The notes: generated by a model not told the origin, from the letters alone. Counted from the stretch's first letter, positions 16,281 through 25,254 are shown. The stretch: DNA of 64,000 nucleotides from Mycolicibacterium peregrinum (GCF_001665625.1 NZ_LZSY01000044.1:31446-95445), one strand, 5' to 3'. Numbers and translations: made by a program.

Positions 16281-17183
16281 GTGACTCCACTTCAGCGCTA
16301 CATTGCCGAGGAAATCGCGACCGATCACCTCGACGGACTTTTGTCGCGTCGTGAGGCGCTGCGCCGGCTGGCGCTGTTGGGAATCGGTGCGGCCGCGGCA
16401 GCCTCGCTGATCGCCGCCTGCGGCGAGGCGAAGGAGCCGGCGCCCGTCACCGCCCCCAGCGCGCCACCGGGACCGGCACAGCCGCCGGGACTGCAAAATG
16501 CGCTGCCCACCACGCCCGTCAGTTGGTCGGGCCCGGTGGGGGAGTTGCAGGGAGCCTGGGCCGCCGCGCCGGAACCCAGAGGCGCGGTGTTGGTGATCCA
16601 CGAGAACAAGGGGCTCACCGACCACATCCGTTCGGTGGCCGGAAGGTTCGCCGGTAGCGGGTACTCGGCACTGGCGATCGATCTGCTCTCGGGCCAGGGC
16701 GGCACGGCGGCGTTCGCCGACCCGGCGGGTGCCACCGCTGCGTTGAGTCGGATCGAGCCGCCGCAGTTGATTGCCGATCTGTTGTCCGGCATCGAAGAGG
16801 TACAACGCCGCGTGCCGGGCCACAAGGTCGCCGCTGTCGGTTTCTGCATGGGCGGCGGGCTGGTCTGGCGACTCCTGGCGGCCGGTACGCCGGCGCTGGC
16901 CGCCGCAGTGCCGTTCTACGGCCCGGCTCCCGACGATCTGGATTTCAGTGGTTCCCGTGATGCCGCGGTCCTCGCGTTCTACGGTGCCCTGGACCAGCGG
17001 GTGAACGCGAGTGAACCGACGGTACGCGCGGCGTTGGAACGCGCCGGCATGGTGCACGAGCTGATCACCGAACCCGACGCCAACCATGCGTTCTTCAACG
17101 ACACCGGCGAGCGGTACAACCCCGCGGCCGCGACCGATGCCTGGCGCCGGATCCATGACTGGTTCGGGGCGCATCTGGCCTGA
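16281..17183 (+). CDS. Dienelactone-hydrolase-family lipoprotein, exported
   Basis: A 300-residue alpha/beta hydrolase preceded by an export signal. The signal has paired arginines (R23-R24 in LLSRREALRRLALLG), a hydrophobic alanine-rich stretch and a lipobox L-I-A-A-C with C47, so export by the Tat route and lipid anchoring are likely. The catalytic triad of dienelactone hydrolases is seen: C189 (GFCMGGG), D238 (GALDQR) and H269 (NHAFFND). Most family members are cytosolic, so an envelope location is notable; a Pro/Ala linker (50-80) separates the anchor from the enzyme. The start is a GTG. The substrate is unknown. Confidence 0.85.
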   Translation: MTPLQRYIAEEIATDHLDGLLSRREALRRLALLGIGAAAAASLIAACGEAKEPAPVTAPSAPPGPAQPPGLQNALPTTPVSWSGPVGELQGAWAAAPEPRGAVLVIHENKGLTDHIRSVAGRFAGSGYSALAIDLLSGQGGTAAFADPAGATAALSRIEPPQLIADLLSGIEEVQRRVPGHKVAAVGFCMGGGLVWRLLAAGTPALAAAVPFYGPAPDDLDFSGSRDAAVLAFYGALDQRVNASEPTVRAALERAGMVHELITEPDANHAFFNDTGERYNPAAATDAWRRIHDWFGAHLA

Positions 17184-17266
17184 TCCCCGGGCTTGTTCAG
17201 CGGCTGTTCAGGCCCCGGTTGCGGCGTCGTTGTTGACCGCACACGCGGCCCGGTTCTCATCGTGAC

Positions 17267-18373
17267 ATGCGGGTTGTCCAGGTTGCCAACTTCTATGGCC
17301 CGCGATCGGGTGGTCTGCGCACCGCGGTCGACCGCCTCGGCGCGGAGTACTGCGCGCTGGGCCACGAGGTTTACCTCATCGTTCCGGGTTCACATCCGCA
17401 GCGGCACGTCCTCGGCAGCGGTGTCGTGCGAATTTCCCTGCCCGCCAGGCTCATCCCGTTCACCGCGGGCTACCGCGCGGTGCTGCCGGGGCCGGTGACC
17501 GCGTTGCTTCAACAGCTCGGTCCGGATGCGATCGAGGTTTCGGACCGGTTGACCCTGCGGTCGCTGGGACCGTGGGGCCGCAGGCATGGGGTGGCCACCG
17601 TGATGATTTCCCACGAACGCCTGGACCGGCTGGTCGGTCAGGTACTGCCGCGATCGGCGGCGGTCATGGTGGCGGACTTCGCCAACCGCCGCACCGCGGC
17701 GAACTACGACGCGGTGGTGTGCACGACGGGTTTTGCGCGGGAGGAGTTCGACCGCATCGGTGCGGACAATGTCGCGACCGTGCCACTCGGGGTGGACCTC
17801 GAGCAGTTCCACCCACGGCGCCGGTGCGCCGAGATGCGCAGGCGCTGGGCTGCGCCACAGCAGACCCTTCTGGTGCACTGCGGCAGGTTGTCGGTGGAGA
17901 AGCACGCTCATCGAAGCATCGATACCGTTGCCGCGCTCCGTGATTCGGGCGTAGACGCGCAATTGGTGGTCGTCGGGGAGGGTCCGTTGCGGGCCCGACT
18001 GGAGAGACAGGCCAGCGGGTTGCCGGTGGCCTTCACCGGATATGTCGGTTGCCGCGACACCGTCGCGACCATCCTGGCCTCGGCCGACGTCGCGCTGGCA
18101 CCGGGCCCGCACGAAACGTTCGGTCTGGCCGCACTGGAAGCGCTGGCCTGCGGAACTCCCGCGGTGGTGTCACGGACGTCGGCGCTGGCCGAGATCCTCA
18201 CCTGCGACAGCGGAGCGACCGCCGACAACGACCCACGTGCCATCGCACAGGCCGTCACCTCCGTGATCGGCCGGCCCGAACCGCTGCGGCGCAGCAGAGC
18301 GCGTCAGCGTGCCGAGCAGTTCACCTGGCCGCGGTCGGCGGCGGGAATGCTCGACGTGCTCGGGGCCGGGTAA
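17267..18373 (+). CDS. GT4 mannosyltransferase, MgtA/PimC-like
   Basis: A 368-residue GT-B retaining glycosyltransferase of family GT4. The N-terminal GG loop is in FYGPRSGGLRTAVDRLGAEY, the nucleotide-sugar pocket has the strand GRLSVEKHAHRSID, and the EX7E motif is GPHETFGLAALEAL. The N-terminus is almost identical to what I remember of mycobacterial MgtA/PimC-type enzymes, which transfer mannose from GDP-Man to a glycolipid acceptor (phosphatidylinositol mannosides or glucuronosyl diacylglycerol) on the cytoplasmic face of the membrane. I cannot separate MgtA from PimC here, so no symbol is given. There is no adjacent PIM gene; the next gene is a permease. Confidence 0.85.
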   Translation: MRVVQVANFYGPRSGGLRTAVDRLGAEYCALGHEVYLIVPGSHPQRHVLGSGVVRISLPARLIPFTAGYRAVLPGPVTALLQQLGPDAIEVSDRLTLRSLGPWGRRHGVATVMISHERLDRLVGQVLPRSAAVMVADFANRRTAANYDAVVCTTGFAREEFDRIGADNVATVPLGVDLEQFHPRRRCAEMRRRWAAPQQTLLVHCGRLSVEKHAHRSIDTVAALRDSGVDAQLVVVGEGPLRARLERQASGLPVAFTGYVGCRDTVATILASADVALAPGPHETFGLAALEALACGTPAVVSRTSALAEILTCDSGATADNDPRAIAQAVTSVIGRPEPLRRSRARQRAEQFTWPRSAAGMLDVLGAG

Positions 18374-18479
18374 CAAGCCGGGTTTTGCGCACGCTGACGC
18401 CAGACCTGGTCTGCGGCCCCGTGCCGGCCCTATGTTCCGCGGGTCATATTTGCGCACGCTGCCTGAAGGACGGTCGAGC

Positions 18480-19901
18480 ATGTCCGAAACCACCACCACA
18501 GCCCCAGAATCGTTGGACTATCCGCCGCCTGCGGCCGGGCGCCAACTGCGCGGCAACCTGGGAGTGGCCTCGATCGTTTTCATGGTGGTGGCCGCAGCCG
18601 CACCACTCGGTGTGATCGGCGGGGTGGTGCCCTTGGGTATCGCCTCGGGCAACGGAGCCGGATTCCCCGCCACGTTCATCGCAGCCACGCTGGTGTTGTT
18701 GCTGTTCGCGGTGGGTTTCACCGCGATGACTCCGTATGTCGACGAGGCGGGCGCCTTCTTCTCCTACGTTCGTCAGTCGCTCGGGCTGCCGGCCGGCATC
18801 GGTATCGCATTCGTGGCGCTGGTCAGCTACGTGGCGTTGGAGGCGGGTGTGTATGGGCTGCTCGGCCCGGCGGGGGCGAGCGTCGTCGAGCTGGTGGGTG
18901 GGCCGACGCTGCCCTGGTGGGTGTTCGCCGCGGTGGGTTTCGCCGTCACCACCTACCTCGGATACCGCAACATCGAGCTGTCCAGCCGCGTACTCGGCGT
19001 GCTGTTGACCGCCGAGATCGCGATCGTGCTGGTGCTGGACCTGGTGATCGTGGCCAACGGCGGTGAGCACGGCCTGTCCTCGGGCATCGTCAATCCGAGT
19101 GCGATCTTCTCCGGGTCGCTGGGCATCGGGTTGTTGTTCGCGATCATCAGCTACGTCGGATTCGAGGCGACCGCGATCTTCCGCGACGAGGCCCGCACGC
19201 CCGAGCGCACGATTCCCCGGGCCACCTACCTGGCGCTGATGCTCATCGGGGTGTTCTACGCGGTCACCAGCTGGGCCATGATCTCGGGCTGGGGCGATGA
19301 GCAGGCCGTCGCCCGCGCCACCGACTCAGGCGCCACGTTCCTCGGCGACACCGCGCACCGCTACATCGGCACGGCGGGCGCCGACATCATCACGGTCCTG
19401 TACTTCACCAGTCTGTTCGCCTGCATTCTCGCCTTCCACAACGTGGCCTCGCGCTACGTGTTCGCGCTGTCGCAGCGTGACGTGCTGCCCGCGCGGCTGA
19501 GCCGACCGCACGATCGGCACGGCTCACCGCATCAGGCCTCGCTGTGGATCTCCGGGGTCGTGGCGATCAGCGTCCTCGTGGCGGTGGTGTTCGGGCTGGA
19601 CCCGGCCGCCCAGTTCTACACCTGGTTCGCCGGGGCGACGACGGTCGGCGTGGTGCTGCTGATGATCGCCACCAGCGTGGCGGTCCTGGTCTTCTTCGCT
19701 CGTGACCGGCACGGCCATTCACTGTGGCGCGTGCGTGTCGCCCCCGCGCTGGGTCTGGCCGGGCTGCTGGGCGCACTGGTGCTGATCCTGACCAACCTGA
19801 ACGACCTGGTCGGCGGTTCCAGCGTGCTGGCCTGGGTGATCATCGGTGTCCTCGTCGCTGCGTTCACGGCCGGTGTGGTCGTGGGTCGCCGGGTCGGCTG
19901 A
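18480..19901 (+). CDS. APC-superfamily amino-acid permease
   Basis: A 473-residue integral membrane protein with about 12 hydrophobic helices. The APC feature is in TM1 (VVPLGIASGNGAG) and TM6 region, with conserved YVGFEATAIFRDEARTPERT in the loop after TM6. It should import an amino acid, amine or related compound driven by protons or exchange. The ATG at 18480, with GAAGGA 12 bp upstream, gives the family N-terminus; the frame is open earlier but runs back over the mannosyltransferase gene. Substrate cannot be read from sequence. Confidence 0.85.
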   Translation: MSETTTTAPESLDYPPPAAGRQLRGNLGVASIVFMVVAAAAPLGVIGGVVPLGIASGNGAGFPATFIAATLVLLLFAVGFTAMTPYVDEAGAFFSYVRQSLGLPAGIGIAFVALVSYVALEAGVYGLLGPAGASVVELVGGPTLPWWVFAAVGFAVTTYLGYRNIELSSRVLGVLLTAEIAIVLVLDLVIVANGGEHGLSSGIVNPSAIFSGSLGIGLLFAIISYVGFEATAIFRDEARTPERTIPRATYLALMLIGVFYAVTSWAMISGWGDEQAVARATDSGATFLGDTAHRYIGTAGADIITVLYFTSLFACILAFHNVASRYVFALSQRDVLPARLSRPHDRHGSPHQASLWISGVVAISVLVAVVFGLDPAAQFYTWFAGATTVGVVLLMIATSVAVLVFFARDRHGHSLWRVRVAPALGLAGLLGALVLILTNLNDLVGGSSVLAWVIIGVLVAAFTAGVVVGRRVG

Positions 19902-19972
19902 ATCCGGCACATCGCACCCTCGGTGGGGCCGATAATTGTCTGCGGTCTCAGACGATTCCCAGGGGGTGCCGG

Positions 19973-20359
19973 ATGTATCGACTCGCAGTGTTGGTCGTGC
20001 CGCTGTTCCTGCTCGCCGGCACGACTGTTGCCTGTGGGCAAGCCAATTCGCCATCCGATCACGGCCGGCATTCCGAGGCGGTCACCACCAGTCCGGGTAC
20101 GGCCATGCCGACCGGCCCCGTCATCGCGATCGAAGGTATGGGATTCAGTGCACTGGGGCCGGTGGCGCCGGGAACCGAAATCACGATCCTCAACAAGGAC
20201 GAGGTCGAGCATTCGGTGACGTCCAGGACCAAGGGCGCGTTCGACGTCCACGTCGACGGCAAGGGACGGGCGACGCTGACGGCTCCGCAGGAGCCTGGGG
20301 AGTACCCGTTCTACTGCCTCTATCACCCCGCGATGCTGGGCACTCTGACCGTCAAGTAG
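19973..20359 (+). CDS. Cupredoxin-type copper lipoprotein
   Basis: A 128-residue secreted lipoprotein with a plastocyanin-like beta barrel. The signal peptide ends in a lipobox with C21 (GTTVAC). The complete type 1 copper site is visible: H80 (EVEHSV), C115, H118 and M121 (YCLYHPAM). It should bind copper at the outer face of the membrane and act as a single-electron carrier or copper chaperone. A Ser/Thr/Pro linker follows the anchor. The ATG at 19973 is preceded by a purine-rich CAGGGGG. Its last 8 bases overlap the convergent CYP124 gene. Redox partner unknown. Confidence 0.88.
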   Translation: MYRLAVLVVPLFLLAGTTVACGQANSPSDHGRHSEAVTTSPGTAMPTGPVIAIEGMGFSALGPVAPGTEITILNKDEVEHSVTSRTKGAFDVHVDGKGRATLTAPQEPGEYPFYCLYHPAMLGTLTVK

Positions 20360-21644
20360 ACGCTGCGCGGCTGGGCCAGGCCACCGGCATGCGCTTGATG
20401 CCGTGGATGAACGGCGACAGGAGTCGGTCGGGTTCCTCGGTCACGACGATGTCGGGCAACTGGCGGTGCAGCTCTTCGAACGCCACGGTGATCTCACGGC
20501 GCGCCAGATTTGCTCCGAGACAGAAATGCGCCCCACCGCCACCGAATCCGAGATGAGGGTTGGGGCGGCGGGTGACGTCGAACATCCACGGATCGGCAAA
20601 CTTCGACTCGTCGCGATTCGCCGATCCGTACCAAAGCGTCACCTTTGCGCCGGCGGGCAGCGGTGTCCCGCCGAGCACGGTGTCCCGGGTGACTGTCCGG
20701 CGCATGTAGCTCACCGGCGACGCCCAGCGCACGATCTCCTCCACCGCTGTGGGGGCCAGCTCGTCGTACCGCGACCACCACTTCTGCCGCTGCTCCGGGT
20801 AGCGGGTGAGCGCGAGCACGCCATGGCTGATGGCATTGCGGGTGGTTTCGTTGCCCGCGACCACCAGCAGGATGAAGAACGAGGCCACCTCGGCCGATGT
20901 CAGCCGTTCCCCGTCGACCTCGGCCTGGACCAGGCTGGTCGTCAGATCCTCGGTGGGCGCCGCGCGTCGTTCGTCGGCCAGCGCGGTCGCATAGGCGCCG
21001 ATGTCCGTCGCGACCGTGACGAACTCGTCGAAATCGGTGGTCAGGTCCGGGTCGCCGAATCCCAGGATCACGTTGGTCCAGTGGAAGATCCGTTGGTGGT
21101 CGTGTTCGGGGATACCCATCATGTCGCAGATGATCTGCAGCGGTAGGGGGCCGGCGAGCTCGGTGACCAGCTCGGCGGTCCCGTCGGGATTCCTGGCCAC
21201 CATGTCACTGACCAGACGCCGGGCCCGGTCACGCACAGAATCCTCGATCAGCGCCACCACCCGCGGCGTGAACGCGCTGCGCACGATGTTGCGCAGCCGG
21301 GTGTGACGGGGATCGTCCAACGCGATCATCGAGCCGAAATACTCTGCCAGTTCCGGGGTTTGATCGCCGATGGTGATTCCGGAGGCGGAGCTGAAGATGT
21401 CGGGATGGCGACTGGCGTGGAAGACGTCGTCGTACCTGGTCACCGCCCAGTGCCCGGCGCTCTCCGGGGAACCGTCGAGGACGCAGGCCCGGTGGAAGGA
21501 GATCGGGTCCTCCCGGCGCAGCACACCGAATGCGCCGTCCCGGACATCGTCATCCTCCCGCCAGAACTGCCACGATCCGAGGTCGATCTCCGAGCGCGGC
21601 ACGTCGCCGGGACGCGCCCCATTGATCCGCGGTGCGATACCCAC
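20352..21644 (-). CDS. cyp124: Cytochrome P450 CYP124 (methyl-branched lipid omega-hydroxylase)
   Basis: A 430-residue cytochrome P450. Haem thiolate C375 lies in LGFGGGGAHFCLGANLAR, the oxygen-binding I helix is AGNETTRN (263-270), and the ExxR pair is E303/R306. The sequence is very close throughout to CYP124A1 of M. tuberculosis as I remember it, including the block TPELAEYFGSMIALDDPRH. CYP124 hydroxylates methyl-branched lipids (phytanic-type acids, terpenoids, cholesterol side chain) at the omega position using ferredoxin/reductase not encoded nearby. Cytoplasmic. No KstR box was seen upstream. Confidence 0.92.
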   Translation of the reverse strand: MGIAPRINGARPGDVPRSEIDLGSWQFWREDDDVRDGAFGVLRREDPISFHRACVLDGSPESAGHWAVTRYDDVFHASRHPDIFSSASGITIGDQTPELAEYFGSMIALDDPRHTRLRNIVRSAFTPRVVALIEDSVRDRARRLVSDMVARNPDGTAELVTELAGPLPLQIICDMMGIPEHDHQRIFHWTNVILGFGDPDLTTDFDEFVTVATDIGAYATALADERRAAPTEDLTTSLVQAEVDGERLTSAEVASFFILLVVAGNETTRNAISHGVLALTRYPEQRQKWWSRYDELAPTAVEEIVRWASPVSYMRRTVTRDTVLGGTPLPAGAKVTLWYGSANRDESKFADPWMFDVTRRPNPHLGFGGGGAHFCLGANLARREITVAFEELHRQLPDIVVTEEPDRLLSPFIHGIKRMPVAWPSRAAST

Positions 21645-21822
21645 CCCGCCAGGGTAGGGCCGCGCGGACCCGGAAAACGGGTAACGCTCGGATCAGCCGT
21701 GGCGATACCCCTCTGGGGTGCACGTTTCGCCGCTCGCAGCCAGGTGAGTTGCAAGGCGTTGCGGCGCCGGGCCATTGGGGGATGGCCGGCGCCGGGGTCA
21801 CGAGACTGTAGGAGGTTCAGGT

Positions 21823-22296
21823 ATGAAACTGGCCAAGTTCGTGGCGGGAGCGCTGACAGCCGGCGCGTTCGCAATGGGCATCACCGGACTGGGGGTCCCG
21901 GTGGCGTCGGCGTCGCCCGCTGTGCCCGCTCCGCTCAAGCCGGGGCACGGTAACGACGACTGTTTCCCGTTCTGCAACGGTGGGCCGCCCGGGCATGATC
22001 GCGACTTCGACAGTCGCGGGCGTGGGCCCGATCGCGGCCCTGACTTCGACCGCCGCGACCATTGGGACGACAAGGGTCCGTGGTGGGCGAACAACCGGCA
22101 CGACTGGTGGGACGACCGCCGGGGCGCGCCGCCGTGGGGGTGGGGCCCACCGCCGCCGTTCCAATGGCGGGGCGGCCCGCTTCCACCGACCATCAACTAC
22201 TGGGGATACAACTTGAACCCAGTGTGGGACAACGGGTTCCGGCAGTGGGGTGTATGGCTGTTCGGCGTCTGGGTCCCAATCCTCGGCGTCGGCTGA
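21823..22296 (+). CDS. Small secreted Trp/Pro/Asp-rich protein
   Basis: A 157-residue exported protein. The N-terminus is a Sec signal peptide (MKLAKFVAGALTAGAFAMG..., cleavage probably after the ASA near residue 31). The mature part is rich in Asp, Arg, Gly, Pro and Trp, has two cysteines (C47 and C51 region, DDCFPFCNGG) that may pair, and ends in a Trp-rich segment that looks like a surface or sugar/peptidoglycan-contacting region. I do not recognise a domain; similar short secreted W/P-rich proteins occur in mycobacteria without known role. An AGGAGG ribosome site (21810-21815) supports the ATG at 21823. Confidence 0.75.
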   Translation: MKLAKFVAGALTAGAFAMGITGLGVPVASASPAVPAPLKPGHGNDDCFPFCNGGPPGHDRDFDSRGRGPDRGPDFDRRDHWDDKGPWWANNRHDWWDDRRGAPPWGWGPPPPFQWRGGPLPPTINYWGYNLNPVWDNGFRQWGVWLFGVWVPILGVG

Positions 22297-22313
22297 TGCC
22301 CTGTCGGTAGCGG

Positions 22314-22754
22314 TCAGCCGCTTTCGCGGGTGGGTCCCTCGTCACCGTCCTGATCGAAGTCATCCTGATCGTGACGGACGACGCGGACCCGCCCGTGGGG
22401 CAGGCACGCGGCGTAGCCGTGGTACTTCCCGTACAGCTCCCACGATGTCCGGTTCTCCTCGGGCCGGACATCGATGCGGTGGCCGTCGGAAAAGCTCAGG
22501 TGGAGGCTGCCGTTGTCGTCCCAGTCCGCATGTGTGCAGCGCTGCCCCGCGAAATCGAAGAGTGGCCGAACCTCGTTACGCAGGGACCGCGGGTCCAGCG
22601 ACACCACTTCCGAGGCGTCGGCACCGATGGCCGGCAGCGTCAGTTCCAGCGGGACCGAGATGACCAGTTCGTTGTAGTCATCGAGGTTGAGCACCAGGCC
22701 ATCGCGAAATGCGATCCGCTGGACCAAGCACCCTTGAATCCATTGTTCGCTCAT
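22314..22754 (-). CDS. DUF6188 family protein
   Basis: A 146-residue protein beginning MSEQWIQGCLVQRIAFRDGL, followed by LNLDDYNELVIS and the later blocks FDFAGQRCTH and SDGHRIDVRP typical of DUF6188. The pattern of short alternating strands suggests a small beta-sandwich; no catalytic residues are evident. Found almost only in actinobacteria, function unknown. An in-frame ATG further upstream (22787) adds 11 residues not seen in relatives. It is convergent with the secreted W/P-rich gene and divergent from the LLM oxidoreductase. Confidence 0.75.
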   Translation of the reverse strand: MSEQWIQGCLVQRIAFRDGLVLNLDDYNELVISVPLELTLPAIGADASEVVSLDPRSLRNEVRPLFDFAGQRCTHADWDDNGSLHLSFSDGHRIDVRPEENRTSWELYGKYHGYAACLPHGRVRVVRHDQDDFDQDGDEGPTRESG

Positions 22755-22840
22755 TGTCTTACTCTGTACCGCCGGACGACCGGGCACAAGAGGCGCTCGC
22801 TCGGTGTTGCGTCAATCATGGATGACATGGGAAACGTCCG

Positions 22841-23722
22841 ATGAAGGTCCGGTTCGGTGTGGGAGTGGGCGCCGACACGGCCCCGGACGAATTGGGCGGC
22901 ATCGTCGATCACCTGGAGAACTCCGGGGTCGACTCACTGTGGTTCTCCGAACTGGTCTACACCCCGGCGGTGGATCCGTTCATCGGCATGGCCTACTCGC
23001 TGGCGCGTACCCGGCGGTTGAAGGTCGGCACCTCGGTGGCCATCCTGCCGGGCCGTCATCCGGTGCTGGTGGCCAAACAACTGGCCTCGCTGGCGGCACT
23101 CGCGCCCAAGCGGGTCCTGCCCGTATTCGGGCTTCATTCGGCACTGCCCGCCGAGCGGGACATCTTCGTGGTTCCCGACCGCCGCCGGGCCGCGGTGTTC
23201 GACGAATCGCTCGAGCTCTTGAGATCCGTTTTGAGCGGCCACGACGTGTCGTTCGAGGGGGAGTACTTCACCGTCCGCTCCGCACAGGTGCAGCCGCTTC
23301 CCACCAAACCGATCGACATCTGGCTGGGCGGATCGGCGCCGGCCGCGCTGACCCGCATCGGCAGACTCGGCGACGGGTGGCTGGGCAGCTTCCTCACCCC
23401 GGACGAGGCGGCGGTGGCGCGCCGGGGCATCGAGGCCGCGGCGGAGGCCGCGGGCCGGACCATCGAACCCGACCACTACGGCATCAGCCTCGCGGTGGGG
23501 GACGGCGAACTGCCGGCCGAATTGCTCGCCGCGGTGCGTCGTCGCAGGCCCGACGTCGACCCGGCCGAACTGGTGGCGGCGGACTGGCCCGACCTGCACC
23601 GCCAGATCGACGGCTATCTGGCCGCCGGCCTGACCAAGTTCGTGATCAGGGCGGCAGGCCCCACCGGTCGCGCCGCGTTCCTGGACCGGTTCACCACCGA
23701 GCTGTTGCCGCGGCAGGACTGA
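22841..23722 (+). CDS. LLM-class flavin/F420-dependent oxidoreductase
   Basis: A 293-residue TIM-barrel enzyme of the luciferase-like monooxygenase superfamily. Features include the N-terminal strand MKVRFGVGVGADT, the SLWFSELVYTPAVDPF loop, KVGTSVAILPGRHPVLVAKQ, and the C-terminal PIDIWLGGSAPAALTRIGRLGDGW motif that closes over the cofactor. In mycobacteria such enzymes usually use coenzyme F420, and this subgroup fits F420 better than FMN, but that is an inference. It would reduce or oxidise an unknown substrate with hydride transfer. Single gene between DUF6188 and mpt53. Confidence 0.82.
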   Translation: MKVRFGVGVGADTAPDELGGIVDHLENSGVDSLWFSELVYTPAVDPFIGMAYSLARTRRLKVGTSVAILPGRHPVLVAKQLASLAALAPKRVLPVFGLHSALPAERDIFVVPDRRRAAVFDESLELLRSVLSGHDVSFEGEYFTVRSAQVQPLPTKPIDIWLGGSAPAALTRIGRLGDGWLGSFLTPDEAAVARRGIEAAAEAAGRTIEPDHYGISLAVGDGELPAELLAAVRRRRPDVDPAELVAADWPDLHRQIDGYLAAGLTKFVIRAAGPTGRAAFLDRFTTELLPRQD

Positions 23723-23817
23723 GGCCGGTCTGCTTTTGAACCGGAGAGTGTCAACAGTCGTGTCAGGGGGTATGTGCAGGCCGAGCGTGCGCTGCGCCCT
23801 GAGCGAAGGAGACTGTC

Positions 23818-24342
23818 ATGAGGATGCGACTTCGATTTCCGCAGTTGCGCCCATCGGTCATATCCGTGCTGGCCGGCCTGCTGTCCACGATCGCGATGGT
23901 GTCGGCGCTGGTGCTCGCGCCGACCGCAGCCGCCGACGACCGGCTGCAGTTCACCGGCACCACCTTGTCGGGTGCCCCGTTCAACGGGTCGAGCCTGGCC
24001 GGGCGGCCGGCAGTGCTGTGGTTCTGGACGCCGTGGTGCCCGTTCTGCAATGCCGAGGCACCGTCGGTGAGCCAGGTCGCGGCGGCCAATCCACAGGTCA
24101 GCTTCGTCGGTGTGGCGGCACATTCCGATGTCGGGGCCATGCAGGGGTTCGTCGACAAGTACCACCTCAACTTCCCCAACCTCAATGACGCCGACGGGTC
24201 GATCTGGGCCCGCTACAACGTCCCGTGGCAGCCGGCCTACGTCTTCTACCGCGCCGACGGGTCGTCCACGTTCGTCAACAACCCCACGTCGGCGATGCCG
24301 CAGCAGGAACTGGCCGATCGGGTCGCGGCCCTGAAGAGCTAG
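23818..24342 (+). CDS. mpt53: Secreted thioredoxin-fold disulfide oxidoreductase MPT53
   Basis: A 174-residue exported thioredoxin-like protein. The signal peptide ends near APTAAA (about residue 39). The active site is W73-C74-P-F-C77 and the cis-proline loop is VPWQPAYVFY. The mature part is nearly the same as M. tuberculosis MPT53 (DsbE-like, Rv2878c) as I remember it. It catalyses disulfide chemistry in secreted proteins; mycobacterial MPT53 is an oxidant of unfolded proteins. The AAGGAG ribosome site precedes the ATG. The gene is followed at 9 bp by ccdA, the membrane partner that keeps it redox-active, as in M. tuberculosis. Confidence 0.93.
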   Translation: MRMRLRFPQLRPSVISVLAGLLSTIAMVSALVLAPTAAADDRLQFTGTTLSGAPFNGSSLAGRPAVLWFWTPWCPFCNAEAPSVSQVAAANPQVSFVGVAAHSDVGAMQGFVDKYHLNFPNLNDADGSIWARYNVPWQPAYVFYRADGSSTFVNNPTSAMPQQELADRVAALKS

Positions 24343-24351
24343 CCGCCCGGC

Positions 24352-25254
24352 GTGCCAGACAACCTTGTGGGGTTGGCGTTCGGCGCCGGACTCGTCGCGG
24401 CACTCAATCCGTGCGGTTTTGCACTGCTGCCCGGGTACCTGGCGCTGGTGGTGCGGGGCGCCTCGCCGCGAGGGCCGGTGAACGCGCTGGGACGGGCGTT
24501 GGTCGCCACTATCGTGATGACCGCCGGATTCGTTGCCGTGTTCGGCACCTTCGGGCTGCTGACGGTCGCCGCCGCAAACACGGTGCAGCGCTACCTTCCG
24601 TACGTCACCTTGGTCATCGGGATCATCCTGCTCGGGCTGGGGGTCTGGTTGCTGGCCGGTCGCAGGCTCGGGTTGCTGTTGCCCGATGCGGTGGCGGGCC
24701 GCCCCGGCTGGGCGCCCACCGCACGGCTGGGCTCGATGGCCGGTTACGGCGTCGGCTATGCGCTGGCATCGCTGTCGTGCACGGTGGGCCCCTTCCTGGC
24801 GGTCACCGGTGCCACCCTCGAATCACACACCGCACTGCACCGCGTGGCGGTGTTCGGCGCCTACGCAGGGGGTTTCGCCCTCGATGTCGGCGTGCTGGCC
24901 GTGGCCACGGCGCTGGCCGGCACCGTCGTGATCGACCGGTTGCGCAGCGTCGTCCCGTACATCAGCCGGATCAGCGGAGCCCTGCTGATCGCCGTCGGCG
25001 CCTATGTCGCCTACTACGGCTGGTATGAAATCCAATTGTTCGGCGCCGCAGGAAATCCCGCTGACCCGGTGATCGCAGCCGCCGGACGCGTCCAAGGCGC
25101 CCTGGCGGGATGGGTACATCGGCACGGCGCATGGCCTTGGGTGCTCGCCCTGCTGACACTGGTCGTGCTCGGACTCGGGTGGCGTACCCGGCGGGTCAGA
25201 GTCGCCGCGAGAACTCGCCACGCACGTCCGGCCACGGCGGACGACGCACCATAG
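24352..25254 (+). CDS. CcdA-type membrane thiol-disulfide transporter
   Basis: A 300-residue membrane protein of the DsbD transmembrane (CcdA) family, with 6 core helices plus additional C-terminal hydrophobic segments. The two redox cysteines are C21 (ALNPCGFALLPGY) and C144 (SLSCTVGPF), positioned as in CcdA for passing electrons from cytoplasmic thioredoxin across the membrane. The start is a GTG at 24352 immediately after mpt53, so the two are one operon, and it is expected to supply reductant or set the redox state of MPT53 or a cytochrome c maturation factor. The 3' end overlaps the convergent GerW-type gene by 59 bp. The M. tuberculosis counterpart is Rv2877c. Confidence 0.9.
   Translation: MPDNLVGLAFGAGLVAALNPCGFALLPGYLALVVRGASPRGPVNALGRALVATIVMTAGFVAVFGTFGLLTVAAANTVQRYLPYVTLVIGIILLGLGVWLLAGRRLGLLLPDAVAGRPGWAPTARLGSMAGYGVGYALASLSCTVGPFLAVTGATLESHTALHRVAVFGAYAGGFALDVGVLAVATALAGTVVIDRLRSVVPYISRISGALLIAVGAYVAYYGWYEIQLFGAAGNPADPVIAAAGRVQGALAGWVHRHGAWPWVLALLTLVVLGLGWRTRRVRVAARTRHARPATADDAP

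Noticed and set aside
22309..22322. Short hairpin AGCGG-TCAG-CCGCT between two convergent genes as a terminator
   Set aside because: The stem has only 5 bp and no T-run follows; too weak to call.
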